Below, in pieces: positions 26,009 through 37,699 of a DNA stretch of 64,000 nt (position 1 is the first letter of the stretch; each line of letters opens with the position of its first letter). A model generated the notes under the pieces. That model saw only the letters and a list, made by a program, of their open reading frames with translations, was not told the origin of the DNA and did not search any database. The position numbers were made by a program, and so were the translations under genes. Origin of the DNA: Caenorhabditis remanei (taxonomy: Eukaryota; Nematoda; Chromadorea; Rhabditida; Rhabditidae); NCBI RefSeq assembly GCF_010183535.1, contig NC_071329.1:18304879-18368878 (forward strand), given 5' to 3'.

Positions 26009-26014
26009 AATAAA
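26009..26014 (+). terminator. polyadenylation signal AATAAA, chitin synthase 3' UTR
   Basis: AATAAA about 225 bp after the chitin synthase stop codon, in AT-rich sequence and followed by an A run near 26028. It is the first canonical signal downstream on that strand. Confidence 0.6.
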
Positions 26015-26029
26015 TTATTCGCTGAGCAA

Positions 26030-26660
26030 AAAAAATTTGGGCATAGCTTCCGCGTCCAAGTGGCAAGTGCGCTCTATTGATAATCTGGCGTAGGGGATCA
26101 CCGGATTAGCAATAGAGCGCACTTGTCAATGGTATAGTTTTCCCAGTTTTGGATTTCTAGGCCACCAAATTGAAAATTTGGGCATAGCTTCCGCGTCAAA
26201 GTGGCAAGTGCGCTCTACTGATAACCTGGATCACCGGATTAGCAATAGAGCGCACTTGTCCGTGGTATAGTTCTCTCTTTTTTTTGGATTTCTAGGCCAC
26301 CAGACTGACCGTGTCCTAGTTTCCCGAATTTCGGATTTCTAGGCCACCAAACTGACCGTGGCCTAGTTTCCTGAATTTCGGATTTCTAGGCCACCAATAT
26401 CACCGGGGACTAGTTTCCCGAATTTTGGATTTCTAGGCCACCAAATTGACCATGACCTAGCTTTCCGCATTTTTGAATTTCTAGGCCACCTAAAAGGCGG
26501 AAAAATGAAAATTTGGGCATAGCTTCCGCGTCAAAGTGGCAAGTGCGCTCTACTGATAATCTGCTATTCACCATCCGTTGTGAATACCGGATTAGCAATA
26601 GAGCGCACTTGTCAATCTGATTTCACTTTGGGGACTAGTAGATTTTGGTTTTCTAGGCCA
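26030..26660. repeat. three hairpin elements and GGCCTAG repeats between chitin synthase and SF3B6
   Basis: Copies of the GTGCGCTCTA hairpin element at about 26030-26140, 26172-26275 and 26507-26620, all with the GCATAGCTTCCGCGTC tail on the left. TTTCTAGGCCACC units lie between them. This fills most of the convergent intergenic space between the two genes. Confidence 0.85.
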
Positions 26661-26813
26661 GGAACCCATTTTTGGTGAATTTAAGCGCTGAAAATCACAA
26701 AATGCTCCAATTTTCGCCTGATGATTGCTGTCAAAAAATTTCATATAAAAACTCGAATTTTGAGTATTTTCAGTGTAAAATAAATATAAAAAGACAGCAG
26801 AAATTTCCAGAAA

Positions 26814-28496
26814 TTAGTTGCGTCTCGGCGTGAACAGTCCCATCTTCTCCTTCTCCTTATCGATATCTCCACCGATTCCGTATCGTTCTTTGATATCTTC
26901 CAATTTGGCGCGCGCCTTCTCTGTATCCATTCGTTTCCACGCCTTCGTCGCCTGATAGTACAGTACTACCAGGTAGCGATTCGATACGTTGTAACCGGAC
27001 AGATGCTCGCACGCCGTTTTCGCGTCGAAGATGTCTTCGTAGACGACGAACGCCGTTCCGCGCGTTTCTGCCGTGTTTCCGCTGCAAAAATCATCGTTTT
27101 TAAGCGGAAAATCACGGTTTTTCAAGGTAAAACGCGTCGAAGGCACGCCAGAATTGTCAAAATCCGTTAAAACCTGTCAAAAACACCCATTTTTACTAAA
27201 AAGTGGAAAAAAGACATGGCTGGGGTGCCTTTGGCGCATTTTCTAGTTTGAAACTTGCAAACGCGTCGAAGGTGCGCCAGACTCTCAGGTGTTCCCAAAT
27301 TTGAAGTCGCTGGGATGCCTCGGGCGCGTTTTTATCGAATTTTTTTGAACAGACGTCAAAAGCGCGCCAGTATTTCAGCTATATTTAAGTTTTTAACTTT
27401 GGCTGAGGCGCTTTTGACGCGTTTTCAACAAAATTCATATTGAAAAAAAAAATCTTGAAAATTAAGGTTTCTGACCGATTTTTGCTTAAAATCCGTCAAA
27501 ATCACCCACTTTTAACAAAAAAAGTTGAAAAAAACGCTAGTCTGGGGTGCCTTTGACGTCTTCATTTGTGCGAAAATCAAAAACGCGTCAAAGGTGCGCC
27601 AGAAACAGATTTTCAGTTCGAAATTATCAAAAGAATGAGTCTGGGGCACCTTTAGCGCGATTTCTTAAAATTTCCACACGTTTTTTTTTTCAAAAATTGC
27701 GCCAAAGACACGCCAGATATGTCTCAAGTTAATTCACATCGCGAAAATTGATGTCTGGCGCGCATTGGACGCGTTATTGATTATTTTTTCTGTGAAAATG
27801 CATTATTTCAAGTCAAAATCCAACATTTTTGACAAAAAACCTGTGTGGCGCGCAGAAAACGCGTCAAAGACACGCCAGAATCGCGTTTTCAGTGAAAAAC
27901 TTCTTATTTTGCCGCAAAAATCTTTTCTGAAACGAGCCAAAGGCGCGCCAGAAAAAATTTATAGTCGAAAATGATGGATTTCGACTTAAATAATACATTT
28001 TCACAGAAAAAAGTTATCAAAAACGCGTCCGATGCGCGCCAGCCATCAATTCTCGCGATGACTGGCGCGTCTTTGGCGCTTTTTTCTCCGCAACGCGTCG
28101 GAGGCGCGCCAGCCATATCCTTGCTTTTTTCTTTGGCTGGGACACCTTTGACGCGTTTTCAATGACTTTCTTCAAATGAAACGCTCCTGAGGCGCCCCAG
28201 CGACTTCAAACTAGGGAAAAGAAGAGTCTGGGGCGCCTTTGCCGCGTTTTCTTCAATTTTTACATTAAAAAGTCGATTTTTTCACTCTTTTCGACTCAAA
28301 ATCAACGTTTTTCACTTTTTTTCCACTCATTCTCCTTCAAAACTTACACTCGAATCTGTCGGACGGCTCCGAATTTGCCGAAAATCTCGTACATCTCCTC
28401 GGTGGTGATTTTGTATGGCAAATTTTTGATGTAGAGGATACGATTGACCTCTGGCGGCAGTTTTGCGCCGCGATTTTGACGATTTGCCATAGCCAT
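26814..28496 (-). CDS. sftb-6: splicing factor 3B subunit 6 (SF3b14/p14), 138 aa
   Basis: Small RRM protein of the SF3b complex in the U2 snRNP; it touches the branch-point adenosine during spliceosome assembly in the nucleus. Two exons on the minus strand: 28348-28496 and 26814-27081, joined in phase 2 (GT|C, Val50), giving 138 aa. The start MAMANRQ is followed by [19 protein letters not shown], where RNP2 is ILYIKNL and Tyr22 matches the tyrosine that crosslinks to the branch point in human p14. RNP1 is RGTAFVVYE (57-65). A C-terminal helix and a basic tail ending TPRRN follow. The match to human SF3B6 is close throughout. A good acceptor just upstream of the ATG suggests trans-splicing. 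The gene is divergent from the LUC7 gene. The symbol comes from the C. elegans ortholog (C50D2.5), by memory. Confidence 0.96.
27120..28260. repeat. CTGGCGCGCC / GACGCGTTTT repeats in the SF3B6 intron
   Basis: The intron holds about twenty arms of AAACGCGTCAAAGGCGCGCC type or its reverse complement, paired at spacings of 20-80 bp so that many form hairpins. Arms vary mainly at the third and fourth positions (GGCGCGCC, GGTGCGCC, GGCACCCC). The same family is dense in LUC7 introns 1-3 and recurs at 55360-55810 and 58025-58990. Confidence 0.8.
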
Positions 28497-29261
28497 GATT
28501 AGTTTCTGGAATAAGAGATGAAAATCTATAAAATTAGAAGGGAAAATTGCAAAAAATAGGGAGAAAAAGCACTGAAAATCATTAAAATCGTATAAAAAAC
28601 GAATTTTTCATGGTTTCAACCGTAAAAATGACGTTTTTGAGTGCAAAAATTATGGATTTTGGATGCTTTATGTCATTTTCAGCGTTAAAAACCATTGTTT
28701 TTACAGCAAAAATCTCAAAAATCTGCTGAAAACCCATAAATTAGCCTAAAAACAAAAAAAAACCTATTGGAATCGGAAAACTGTCAAATTTTCAATTTTG
28801 AAAATAAAAATCGATGATTTTAGCTCATTTTATGTGATTTTCTGCGCTAAAAAACTGCATTTTTACAGCGAAAACTACTCAAAACACGTCAAAACACGTC
28901 AAATCGATTATAATTTGGAATTGAGCCGAGAAACGATGATTTCGCCCGTTTTTTGGCAGAAAATCTATGATTTTAGCTCATTTTATGTCACTTTCAGCAC
29001 TAAAATCGATAATTTCACAGCAAAAATCATTAAAAACCGCTAAAAACTCCCAAAATTAGCCTAAAAACGAGCAAAATTTAAATTCGAAAATCATTATTTG
29101 TCAGTACGACACTCCGTTATCCCGCTAGCGCGTCTTGTTTACCGTAAATCGACACAACATCAGAAATTATTTTTTGTTGTTTTTCGATGTTTTTTGATGA
29201 TTTTTGAAGATTAATCTTTGATTTTTTGACGAAAAATACATCATTTTAAGCAAAAAAAGAA
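28497..29261. promoter_or_regulatory. divergent promoter region between SF3B6 and LUC7
   Basis: 765 bp separate the two start codons, which face away from each other, so promoter elements for both must lie here or overlap. It includes a duplicated unit with 'gattttagctcattttatg' at about 28812 and 28972. A GC-rich island (about 29104-29160, 'ttatcccgctagcgcgtc') without repeats is the best core-promoter candidate. On the minus strand, TTATTCCAG ends at 28506, ten bases before the SF3B6 ATG, and looks like a trans-splice acceptor. Confidence 0.45.
28506..28514 (-). other. probable spliced-leader acceptor of SF3B6
   Basis: Reading on the minus strand, TTATTCCAG precedes AAACTAATC and then the ATG. 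No upstream exon with a donor was found. A nematode acceptor just before the start codon is typical of spliced-leader addition. Confidence 0.5.
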
Positions 29262-32200
29262 ATGTCGGCTCGCGATGTGATGGCAGCGATGCTCGACGAG
29301 CTTATGGGACCGAAAAGGAACGTCGAGCTGGGAGACGATATGAAAGTCACGTTTGATGTGAGTTTTCGAGTGAAATGAGTGGTTTAAAAACGATTTTTGG
29401 AGTGAAAAATCGATAGAAATGTGAATTTTTCGTCTAGAAAGTCCTAAAAAGTAAATGTTTCAATGTTTTTCGGTGAAAACTGCCTATGAACATGAATTTT
29501 AACTGAAAATCTCGGAAAACTGGTCTAAAATATAGTTTTTTCTCTGCTCAAATTCACCTTTCTCTGTTAATTTATTACTTTATATTTAAATTTCGAGTTT
29601 TGCATCAGAAACCAGAAAAAAAAATGAAAAAATTGCATTTTTCACTGAAAAATATGGATTTTCGAATAAAAAATCAGGATTTTCGCTCAAAACTCGTCAA
29701 AATCCGTCAAAATCACCAATTTTGACTAAAAAAGCGGAAAAAAAAAAACACATTTCTGGGGTGCCTTTGGCGCGTTTGTTTTCTATGAAAATTGGAAACG
29801 CGTCAAAGGTGCGCCAGTCATAATTTAAGACAAATCCGCGTTTTTCAGCAAAAAAATTGGATTAAAAACGGGTTTTTTGACAAGTTTAGAGTAATTTTGG
29901 AGGGAAAATTGGCGGAAATTTCAAGAAATCGCGCTAAAGGTGCCCCAGACTCATTCTTTTGATAATTTTAAACTGAAAATCTGAGTTTGGCGCACCTTTG
30001 ACGCGTTTGCAATTTTCACTCAAATAAATGCGCCAGAGGCACCCCAGATATGCGTTTTTCCGATTTTTAGACAGAAATAGATGATTTTGATGGATTCTGA
30101 GCAAATTTTAAGCAAAAATTCGGGTTTTTTGGACGAGTTTTGCTCAAAATCCGTCAAAATCACCCATTTTTTTCCTAAAAAGCGAAAAAACACATTGGAA
30201 ACGCGTCAAAGATGCGCCCGACTCTCAGTTGTTCCCAAATTCGAAGTAGCTGGTGTGCCTCGGGCGTGTTTTTATCGAAAAAAATTGAAAAGACGTCAAA
30301 GGCGCGCCAGCCTTTCAGCTATATCCAAGCTTTTAGCATTTCTGGGGCGCCTCTGATGCGTTTTCAGCTGAATTTCAGAGAAAAATCTCAAAAAATCAAG
30401 TTTTTAGTCGATTTTTGCTCAAAATCCATCAAAATCTGTGAATTTTCACATGATATTCGTTAAAATCCGTGAAAATCACCTATTTTTGACTGAGAAGCGG
30501 GGATTAACACATATCTGGCGCACCTTTGACGCGCTTTCCACACGAATAAATGCGCCAAAGACACCCCAGACATGTGTTTTTCCCGTTTTTTTAGTCAAAA
30601 ATGGGCGATTTTGACGGATTTTGAGCAAAAATCGACTAAAAAACCCAATTTTTCAAGATTTTTCTAAAAATTTTCGCAGGAAACGCGTCAAAGGCGCCCC
30701 AGCCACAGTTAAAAACTGGTATATAGCCGAAAAGCTGGCGCGCCTTTGACGTTTTTTTTCGATAAAAACGCCCCCGAGGTACACCAGCGACCTCAAATCT
30801 GGTAACAACTCAATCTGGCGCACCTTTGACGCGCTTTCAATTTCCACACAAATAAATGCGTCAAAGGCACCCCAGATATGCGTTTTTCCGCTTTTTTAGT
30901 AAAAAATAGGTGATTTTGGCGGATTTTGAGCAAAAATCGACTAAAAACCCAATTTTTCAAGATTTTTAAAGAAATTTTGACATTTTTTTCTCAAAAATCT
31001 CCGAATTTTCCAGGATCCGAACATATGTCCGTACTATCTGGTTGGTTTCTGCCCTCACGAGATGTTTGTCAACACAAAAGCCGATTTGGGGGCGTGTCTT
31101 CTGGTTCACGACGACAATCTGCGTCGAATGTATCCGGAGTCGCCAGAATACGGACAACTCGGATTCGAGAAACGTCTTCTTCGATTCTTGGTTCAGTTGG
31201 ATGAGGATAATTTGAGAAGAATCCGAAAAAATAAGGATAAATTGTCGGGAATGGATGATAATGGCAGAGTTCGTGTTGAAAATCTGGAATTTTTAAGCTG
31301 AAAACGTGGATTTTAGCCCAAAAAACATCGAAAACGCGTCCAAAACGCGCCAGACTGGTATAGAAATCAGTCTGGCGCGCTTTTGGCTCGCTTTTTTCAC
31401 TGAAAAAACGCGTCCAAGACGCGCCAGACGAGATACTGGCGTGCCAGTGGCGCATTTTTGAAGTTATGTTGAAAACACGTCAAAGGCGCGCCAGACGAAG
31501 CTGGGATATAGCTGGCGCGCGCCGGACGCGTCTCGGAGAAAAAAAGCGCCAAAGACACGCCAGCCACGAGAATTGGTGGCTGGCGCACATCGGACGCGTT
31601 TTCAATGTTTTTTTTTCTGTGAAAATGGATTAATTTATGCCAAAATCCAACGTTTTCGGCGATAAAATTGTCTGGGGCGCCTTCGGCTTATTTAGATTCC
31701 AGACGCTCAAAATGAGTTTTTTTCCACTGAAAACGCGATTCTGGCGTGCCTTTGACGCGTTTTTTAGATTAGAATAGTACGTTTTCAGTGAAAAAACTCA
31801 TTTTGGACGTCTGAAATCTTATTTGAAACGAGCGAAAGGCGCGCCAGACAGAATTTATAGCCGAAAATGATGGATTTCGACTTAAATTAATGCATTTTCG
31901 CAACAAAAAAAAACATTAAACACGCGTCCGATGCGCGCCAGCCATCAATTATCGCGCTGGCGTGTCTTTGGCGCGATGTTTAAAGAAAGACCTCCGAAAC
32001 GCGTCCGGGGCGCGACAGATGAAGCAAAATGCACGTGGCTGGCGCGCATTTGACGCGTTTTTTAGAACTGAAAGCGTCATACACACTTTTCGAATCATTT
32101 CACTCTGACAAGTGCGCTCTATTGCTGATTCTGTTGATTATTGTGTTATTTTCACGTCCTAGAGACTGAAAATAACTAAATTACCACCGGATTATCAGTA

Positions 32201-35200
32201 GAGCGCACTTGCTATTGGGACGCGGAAGCTATGCCCAAATTTTCATTTCAAAACGCGCTGAAGGCGCGCCAGACTGGCTAAAAATGGACGGAGTTTATAT
32301 TTTGCCTAGAAAACCAAGAATAGGAAAACTAGTCCCCGGTCATTTTGATGGCCTAGAAAATCCAAAATGCGGAAAGCTAGGTCACGGTTAGTTTGGAAGT
32401 CAAACAGTTGAAAAAAAGTTTGGGCAAGTGCGCTCTATTGCTAATCCGGTGATCCCTACGCCAGATTATCAATAGAGCGTTCTTGCCACTTCGACGCGGA
32501 AGCTATGCCCAAATTTTCACTTATTTAATAAAATTTAATGAATTTTTTCGATATTTTTCAGCGAAAACTCGAAGAAGAAAAGCGTCAAATTCAACGCGAG
32601 ATCACCGCCATCGACGAGGAGCTCCGAATCCTAATGAAAGCCGCCGAGCACGCTGGAAACGAGGGAAACGTGTCGAAATGTCAGGAAATGGTGGCGAAAA
32701 GTGAGCAAATCGAGGCGGATAAACGTGCGATGGAAGAGAAATTGGATCGATTGAATGAGCCGACTGTCCAGCCGGCGCCGTTGGTTCCGGATGAGATGGC
32801 TATCAAGCCGATGGAGGTAAAATTGATGAATTTTCGACCGAAAAATGCAAAAATTCGCTCAAAATCCGGTCAAAATCGATAATTTTAGGCAAAAAACTGC
32901 CAAATTTTGGTCAAAATCGATGATTTTAGCCTAAAAACCACCTATCTGGCGTACCGTTGGCGCGTTTTTCCTTTTTGTGCGAAGGCTGGCGTGACGTTGA
33001 CGCGGTTTACCTCGATTTTTCGAGAAATGAGATCTGGTGCGCCTGTGACGCGATCTGAAAGCGCCAAAAAGTTGACACGCGTCAAAGGTGCGCCAGATCG
33101 GGTCAGCATGGTGAAAATCGGCAGAAAATCGGAAAATTTCCGCTTAAAACGCGCCAAAGGTGCACCAGAAACACCAGGAATTCCACATTTTATGAAGTTT
33201 TGTTTAAAATCGGCCGAATTCTTAGTTCAAAACGCGTCAACGGTGCGCCAGTCAGCTGAAAATGACAATTTTAAACTATCTGGCGCGACTTTGGCGTGTC
33301 TTTTTGATTTCGGAAATTCTTCGTTCACACTGTGGCACATGCGCTCTACTGCTAATCTGGTATTGAATTTTCTGAATTTTTTCCGGATTATCAGTAGAGC
33401 GCACTTGCTATTAAGACGCGGAAGCTATGCTCAAATTTTCATTTTTCAGCTTGTTGAAAGTGCGCTCTACTGCGAAATTGCTCTGGATGCGCCGATGGCA
33501 CGCCAGCCGCGCCTGAATTTATGATTTTTTTGTGGACAAAGCTGAAAATCACATGATTTGGCTGAAAACTGCAGTTATTTTAAATGTCTGGCGCGACTTT
33601 GGCGCCTTTTCAATTCACACTGTGGTCGAAATTTTGAAAATTCTTCGTTCACACTGTGGCAGTTGCGCTCTACTGCTAATCTGGTATTAAATTCGTTATT
33701 TTTAATTTGAAAATAACCGAATTTTTACCGGATTATCAGTAGAGCGCACTTGCTGTTAGGACGCGGAAGCTATGCTCAAATGTTCATTTTTCAAAATGTG
33801 GAAAGAAAATTCGACATTTTCTGATAGTTTTATGTCGAAAAGACACTGAAAAACGTTATCATTTTGTGGAAAGTGCGCTCTAATGATAATCTGGTATCAA
33901 ATTCGTTATTTTTAACTTGAAAATAACAGAATTTACACTAGATTATCAGTAGAGCGCATTTTCCACTTTGATGCGGAAGCTATGCTCAAATTTTCATTTT
34001 CCGACTTTCTAAAAGCTTGGCAAGTGCGCTCTAATGCTAATTCTATGAGTATTTCACGAATTTCACGTTAAAAAAGCTGAAATTTTACGATTTCAGTTCA
34101 AAAATCCACAAAAAATGAGTCGAATTCTCAGTTCCAGGTATGCGAAGTGTGCGGCAGTATGCTTATCGTCAACGACGCGCAACAACGTGTCGAAGAGCAT
34201 TTGACTGGAAAAATGCATACAGGTTTCCAGAAAATTCGAACTATGATACAACATTTGAAGGTGAGTTTCAGAATTTCAGACATTACATATATATTATATC
34301 CATTTTTTCTGTTGCTATTAGAATATATGGGCGGTTTCCTCTCTGAAAAGGCTGAAATTCCTCTCTCAATATACCTCACATTTGGCTGAAACTGATAACA
34401 GGTATCCCTATCTTAAAATGGTTCAGGTTTCTCTCTCTCTCTCTATCTTCCAATTTATTTCATGAATGGAACAGGTATATTTATATATGTATCATCTATA
34501 TGCACCATATATGGAGTATTATCTGAAAATCTGAAATTTTCAGAAGTTATATCATATAACTTTTGATTTTCAGGAAAAGCTCAAAGAGTTGGAGGAGGCT
34601 GAGGAGGCGCGTCGAGAGGAGAGAAGGAAGTGAGTTTTACGGCTGAAAATGGCTGAAAATCTGGATTTTTTACATCAAAAATGGGATTTTTGGGGTATTT
34701 TGAGCTTCTGGCGTGACTTTCGCGCGATTTTCTGATCGGAAGTATGACAAGTGCGCTCTATTGCTAATCCGGTAGAAAATTCCGGAGTTTTCTACCGGAT
34801 TAGCAATAGAGCGCACTTGTTACTTTGACGCGGAAGCTATGCTCAAATTTTTTGGAAGAAAAACGTCAAAAGCACGCCAGACTGTTCAAACTGCAAAGTT
34901 TTGTTGTCTGGCGTGACTTCAGCGCGTTTTTCTTGGCAAAATTCGAACACTTTTGATGTAAGTGCGCTCTATTGCTAATCCGATAGAAAATTCCGATATT
35001 TTCAGCGGAAAATAACGGAATTTTCGTCTAGAGCGCATTTACCATGATGTCGAACATTCTTTCTGTTTGGCAAGTGCGCTCTACTGCAAATTTCTAGAAA
35101 AAATGCGATTTTTGGTGTTTTAAACCCTGATAAATACCATTTTTGGAGTTAATGACTTTGAAAAGTGTCATTTTCGGGGTTTCGAGCACAAAAAATGCGT

Positions 35201-36354
35201 TTTTCGAGAAATTGGCAGTAGAGCGCACTTGTCACTTTCAGGCGGAAGCTATGCTCAAAATTAGTCGTTTACAACTGTCTAAAAGCTTGGCAAGTGCGCT
35301 CTAATGCTAATTTTGTTGAAATTGTGTTATTTCCAGCTCCCAGCGACTGAGAATAACAGAATTTTCATATAATTAGCAGTAGAGCGCACTTGTCACTTTG
35401 ACGCGGAAGCTATGCCCAAATTTTCATTTTTCTGAAAATAAAAACAAAAAAACCCGTAAATCTACATCAATCTCTCGTTAGGGTCGATTTACGGAGTTAA
35501 GTGTCGATTTACGGAGTTATGTGTAGATTTACGGGAGGTCATGTTTCGATTTACGAGAGTTATGTGTAGATTTACGGGAGGTTATGTTTCGATTTACGAG
35601 AGTTATGTGTAGATTTACGGGAGGTCATGTTTCGATTTACGAGAGTTATGTGTCGATTTACGGGAGGTCATGTTTCGAATTACGAGAGTTATGTGTCGAT
35701 TTACGGGAGTTAGGTGTCGATTTACGAAAGGTTACGGATCTATTTACGGGGATTGTGTGTATTTACGAGAGGTTCGGTGTCGATTTACGGCAAGTTGGTG
35801 TAGATTTACGTATAATTTCGGATGGATTTACCTCTCGTAAATCGTTCCCATAATCTCTCGTAAATCTACACTTAGCCTCTCGTAAATCGACACAACCCTT
35901 GTAAATAGATCCGTAACCATCCGTAAATCGACACCTAGCTCTCGTAAATCGAGACATGACCTCCCGTAAATCGACACCTAAGCTCTCGTAAATCGACCCC
36001 AAAAATCTCGTAAATCCGCACCTGAAAAAAAGCATTTTCAGATAATTTTTCCCATTTCAAACCGTCTTTTTTTGCAGTATTTCCAGAGAAAAACGTGCGG
36101 CGGCGGCCGCCGACTCATCGGACACCGTTGACAACAGAGAATCGAGTGATCGTCGTGGCGGCGACCGTCGTCGTGTAGATCGTAGTCGATCACCGCATCG
36201 AACGAGTCGAGACTCTCGAGACTCCCGAGAGTCTCGAGACTCGTCTCGTCGAGACTCGCCGAGACGAGACCACCGTCGTCATCGTGATGATCGTGGAGGA
36301 TACGATCGCGATCGCCGTCATCATCATAGGGATCATAGGGATCGTCGTTATTAG
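29262..36354 (+). CDS. LUC7L3: LUC7-like U1 snRNP-associated splicing protein, 353 aa
   Basis: LUC7 proteins bind the U1 snRNP and help choose 5' splice sites in the nucleus. Six exons: 29262-29357, 31014-31268, 32562-32816, 34138-34260, 34574-34629, 36078-36354; the phases agree and give 353 aa. The N-terminus has MAAMLDELMGPKRN, typical of the family. A CCCH zinc finger uses C37, C45, C60 and H64. A charged coiled-coil region spans about 100-190. A second C2H2 finger uses C204, C207, H223 and H229 (VCEVCGSMLIV...EEHLTGKMHTGF). The tail (about 275-353) is rich in RD, RS and RH dipeptides. Spacing and tail fit LUC7L3 better than LUC7L/LUC7L2. The exon 2 donor AGA|GTTCGT is weak but is the only candidate with the needed phase. 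Introns 1-5 are packed with repeats. Confidence 0.9.
29755..32060. repeat. GCGCGCC/GACGCG repeats in LUC7 introns 1 and 2
   Basis: Dozens of arms such as TCTGGGGTGCCTTTGGCGCG and AACGCGTCAAAGGTGCGCCA, set in pairs. The SF3B6 intron has the same family, so the two divergent genes share a repeat environment. In intron 1 longer units also repeat, with spacer phrases such as 'gcaaaaatcgactaaaa' around 30630 and 30930. Exon 2 (31014-31268) interrupts the field. Confidence 0.8.
32100..35410. repeat. GTGCGCTCTACTGC hairpin elements in LUC7 introns 2, 3 and 5
   Basis: About eleven copies (near 32105, 32425, 33340, 33660, 33868, 34020, 34748, 34958, 35070 and 35286, and a fragment near 33460). The general form is GGCAAGTGCGCTCTACTGCT, a loop, ATCAGTAGAGCGCACTTGTC, then ACGCGGAAGCTATGCTCAAA. 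All show the plus orientation, opposite to the copies at 24-26.6 kb. Several loops contain a second palindrome. Confidence 0.85.
35455..36022. repeat. GTCGATTTACGGGAGTTAG minisatellite in LUC7 intron 5
   Basis: Units of about 23-31 bp carry TGTCGATTTACGGGAGTTAG or TTTCGATTTACGAGAGTTAT. The first part (35470-35830) reads on the plus strand and the rest (35830-36020) on the minus strand (CTCTCGTAAATCGACAC). A higher-order unit of about 60 bp ('gaggtcatgtttcgattta') is duplicated in 35534-35690. It ends about 55 bp before exon 6. Confidence 0.9.
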
Positions 36355-36696
36355 AGAGGAATTGTAGAGTTCCAGGAGGCCACGCCCCCCTCTTTTTTGC
36401 AATTTTGCCGCATTGTTTATTTTTAGTATTAAAAAACTGTTTTTTGACGTAAAAATGGTTGAAAAAGGCTTTTTTTCTCGATTTTTAACAAAAAAAAAAC
36501 AATTTTTTGACCTGTTTTTGAGCTTTTTCTGGCTGAAACACTGTTTTTTGACTGAAAAATTCTGTAATTTCAATATTTTGCTATTATAAATTGATGACTT
36601 TTAATATTTTTAAACATTTTTTTTTTAAACTGAAATAATCTGAAAATTTAAGAGTTTTCTTTGAAAAAAAGCTGAAGAATTATCAAAAACTCATAA
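36355..36696. other. LUC7 3' UTR, AT-rich
   Basis: After the LUC7 stop the sequence is AT-rich with phrases resembling 'ctgaaaaactgttttttgac'. No ORF or strong repeat is seen. The first good AATAAA downstream is at 37669, so the 3' UTR may run through the palindrome that follows. Confidence 0.4.
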
Positions 36697-37026
36697 TTTT
36701 CCGGTTAAAACTCAATTTTTAGCTGAAAAATTGTCGGAAAACCGTTAAAAATTCACCGAAAATGCAACCGTGCGGCAGAACCGCATTAGGCTCCGCCCCC
36801 TGTAGTCGAATTTTAATCGATTTTCATAGTGAAAAAATCACGAATTTTCGCTGATTTTTCTATGTAAAAAAATCGATAAAATTCGATAAAAGAGGGCGGA
36901 GCCTAATGCAATTCTGCCGCACGGTTGGATTTTTGATAAGTTTTTAACGGTTTCGGTTAATTTTTACTGATTTTTTTCGCCAAAATCGTTAAAAATTTTT
37001 CAAAAATTAAGTTTTAACCGGAAAAG
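36697..37026. repeat. 330-bp palindromic element downstream of LUC7
   Basis: The arms open with TTTTCCGGTTAAAACTCAAT on the left and close with ATTAAGTTTTAACCGGAAAA on the right. Nested inside are CAACCGTGCGGCAGAACCGC and AATTCTGCCGCACGGTTG, next to GGCTCCGCCC and GGGCGGAGCC. The centre near 36845 is an AT-rich loop. A further partial arm ('catgcggcaaaactgcatt') lies at 37211-37245. Confidence 0.8.
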
Positions 37027-37668
37027 TATTAGGTATTTAGTAATATTTTTAGCGTTTTTTGACTGAAAATTCCACTTTTACAGTCAAAAAACTCGTATTT
37101 TCGCCATTTTTTCACCCAAAAACCCTCAAAAATCTAAAAAATTGTCCGAAAACCGGCAAAAATCATCAAAAATCACAATTTTTAGCCAAAAAAAACTCTA
37201 AAAATCAAACCATGCGGCAAAACTGCATTAGGCTCCGCCCCCTTTATCGAATTTTACCCTCTTTTTCTCTAATTCTCTCGTCTTTTTTCCCTTTTTTGTC
37301 AATTTTTTTTTCCATTTTGACTGTCTACTGGTATCAATTTGTCTCTCTCTCTCTTTGTACCCCCCTAATTCAATTTCGCTGTCATTTCTCTCCGCTAATT
37401 TCCAATTTTCTCGCCGGATTTTTGGTCAAAAATCGAAAAAATCGATGAAAATCGGTCCATTTCGACCATTTTTCCACCAAAAACTGTATGTTTTCATGAT
37501 TTTTTACCTATTTTTGCCCCAAAAACCTCATTTCCCACCATTTTCCGCCTCAAAAATCGGTATTTTTATGTCATTTTTCACCTGAAACCCGCTACAAACC
37601 ACGCCCACCGCCCAGTTCTCTCTTGAATTATATTTTCTTATTTTAGGCATTTTATTCGAATTATTCCA

Positions 37669-37674
37669 AATAAA
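37669..37674 (+). terminator. candidate polyadenylation signal for LUC7
   Basis: AATAAA on the plus strand, followed by T-rich sequence, 1.3 kb after the LUC7 stop codon. I saw no nearer canonical signal. Confidence 0.35.
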
Positions 37675-37699
37675 AATCGTCATTTTTCACTTTTTTATT

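Noticed and set aside
35455..36022. CRISPR array
   Set aside because: Regular short repeats, but in a eukaryotic intron, with no unique spacers, with strand switching and no cas genes.
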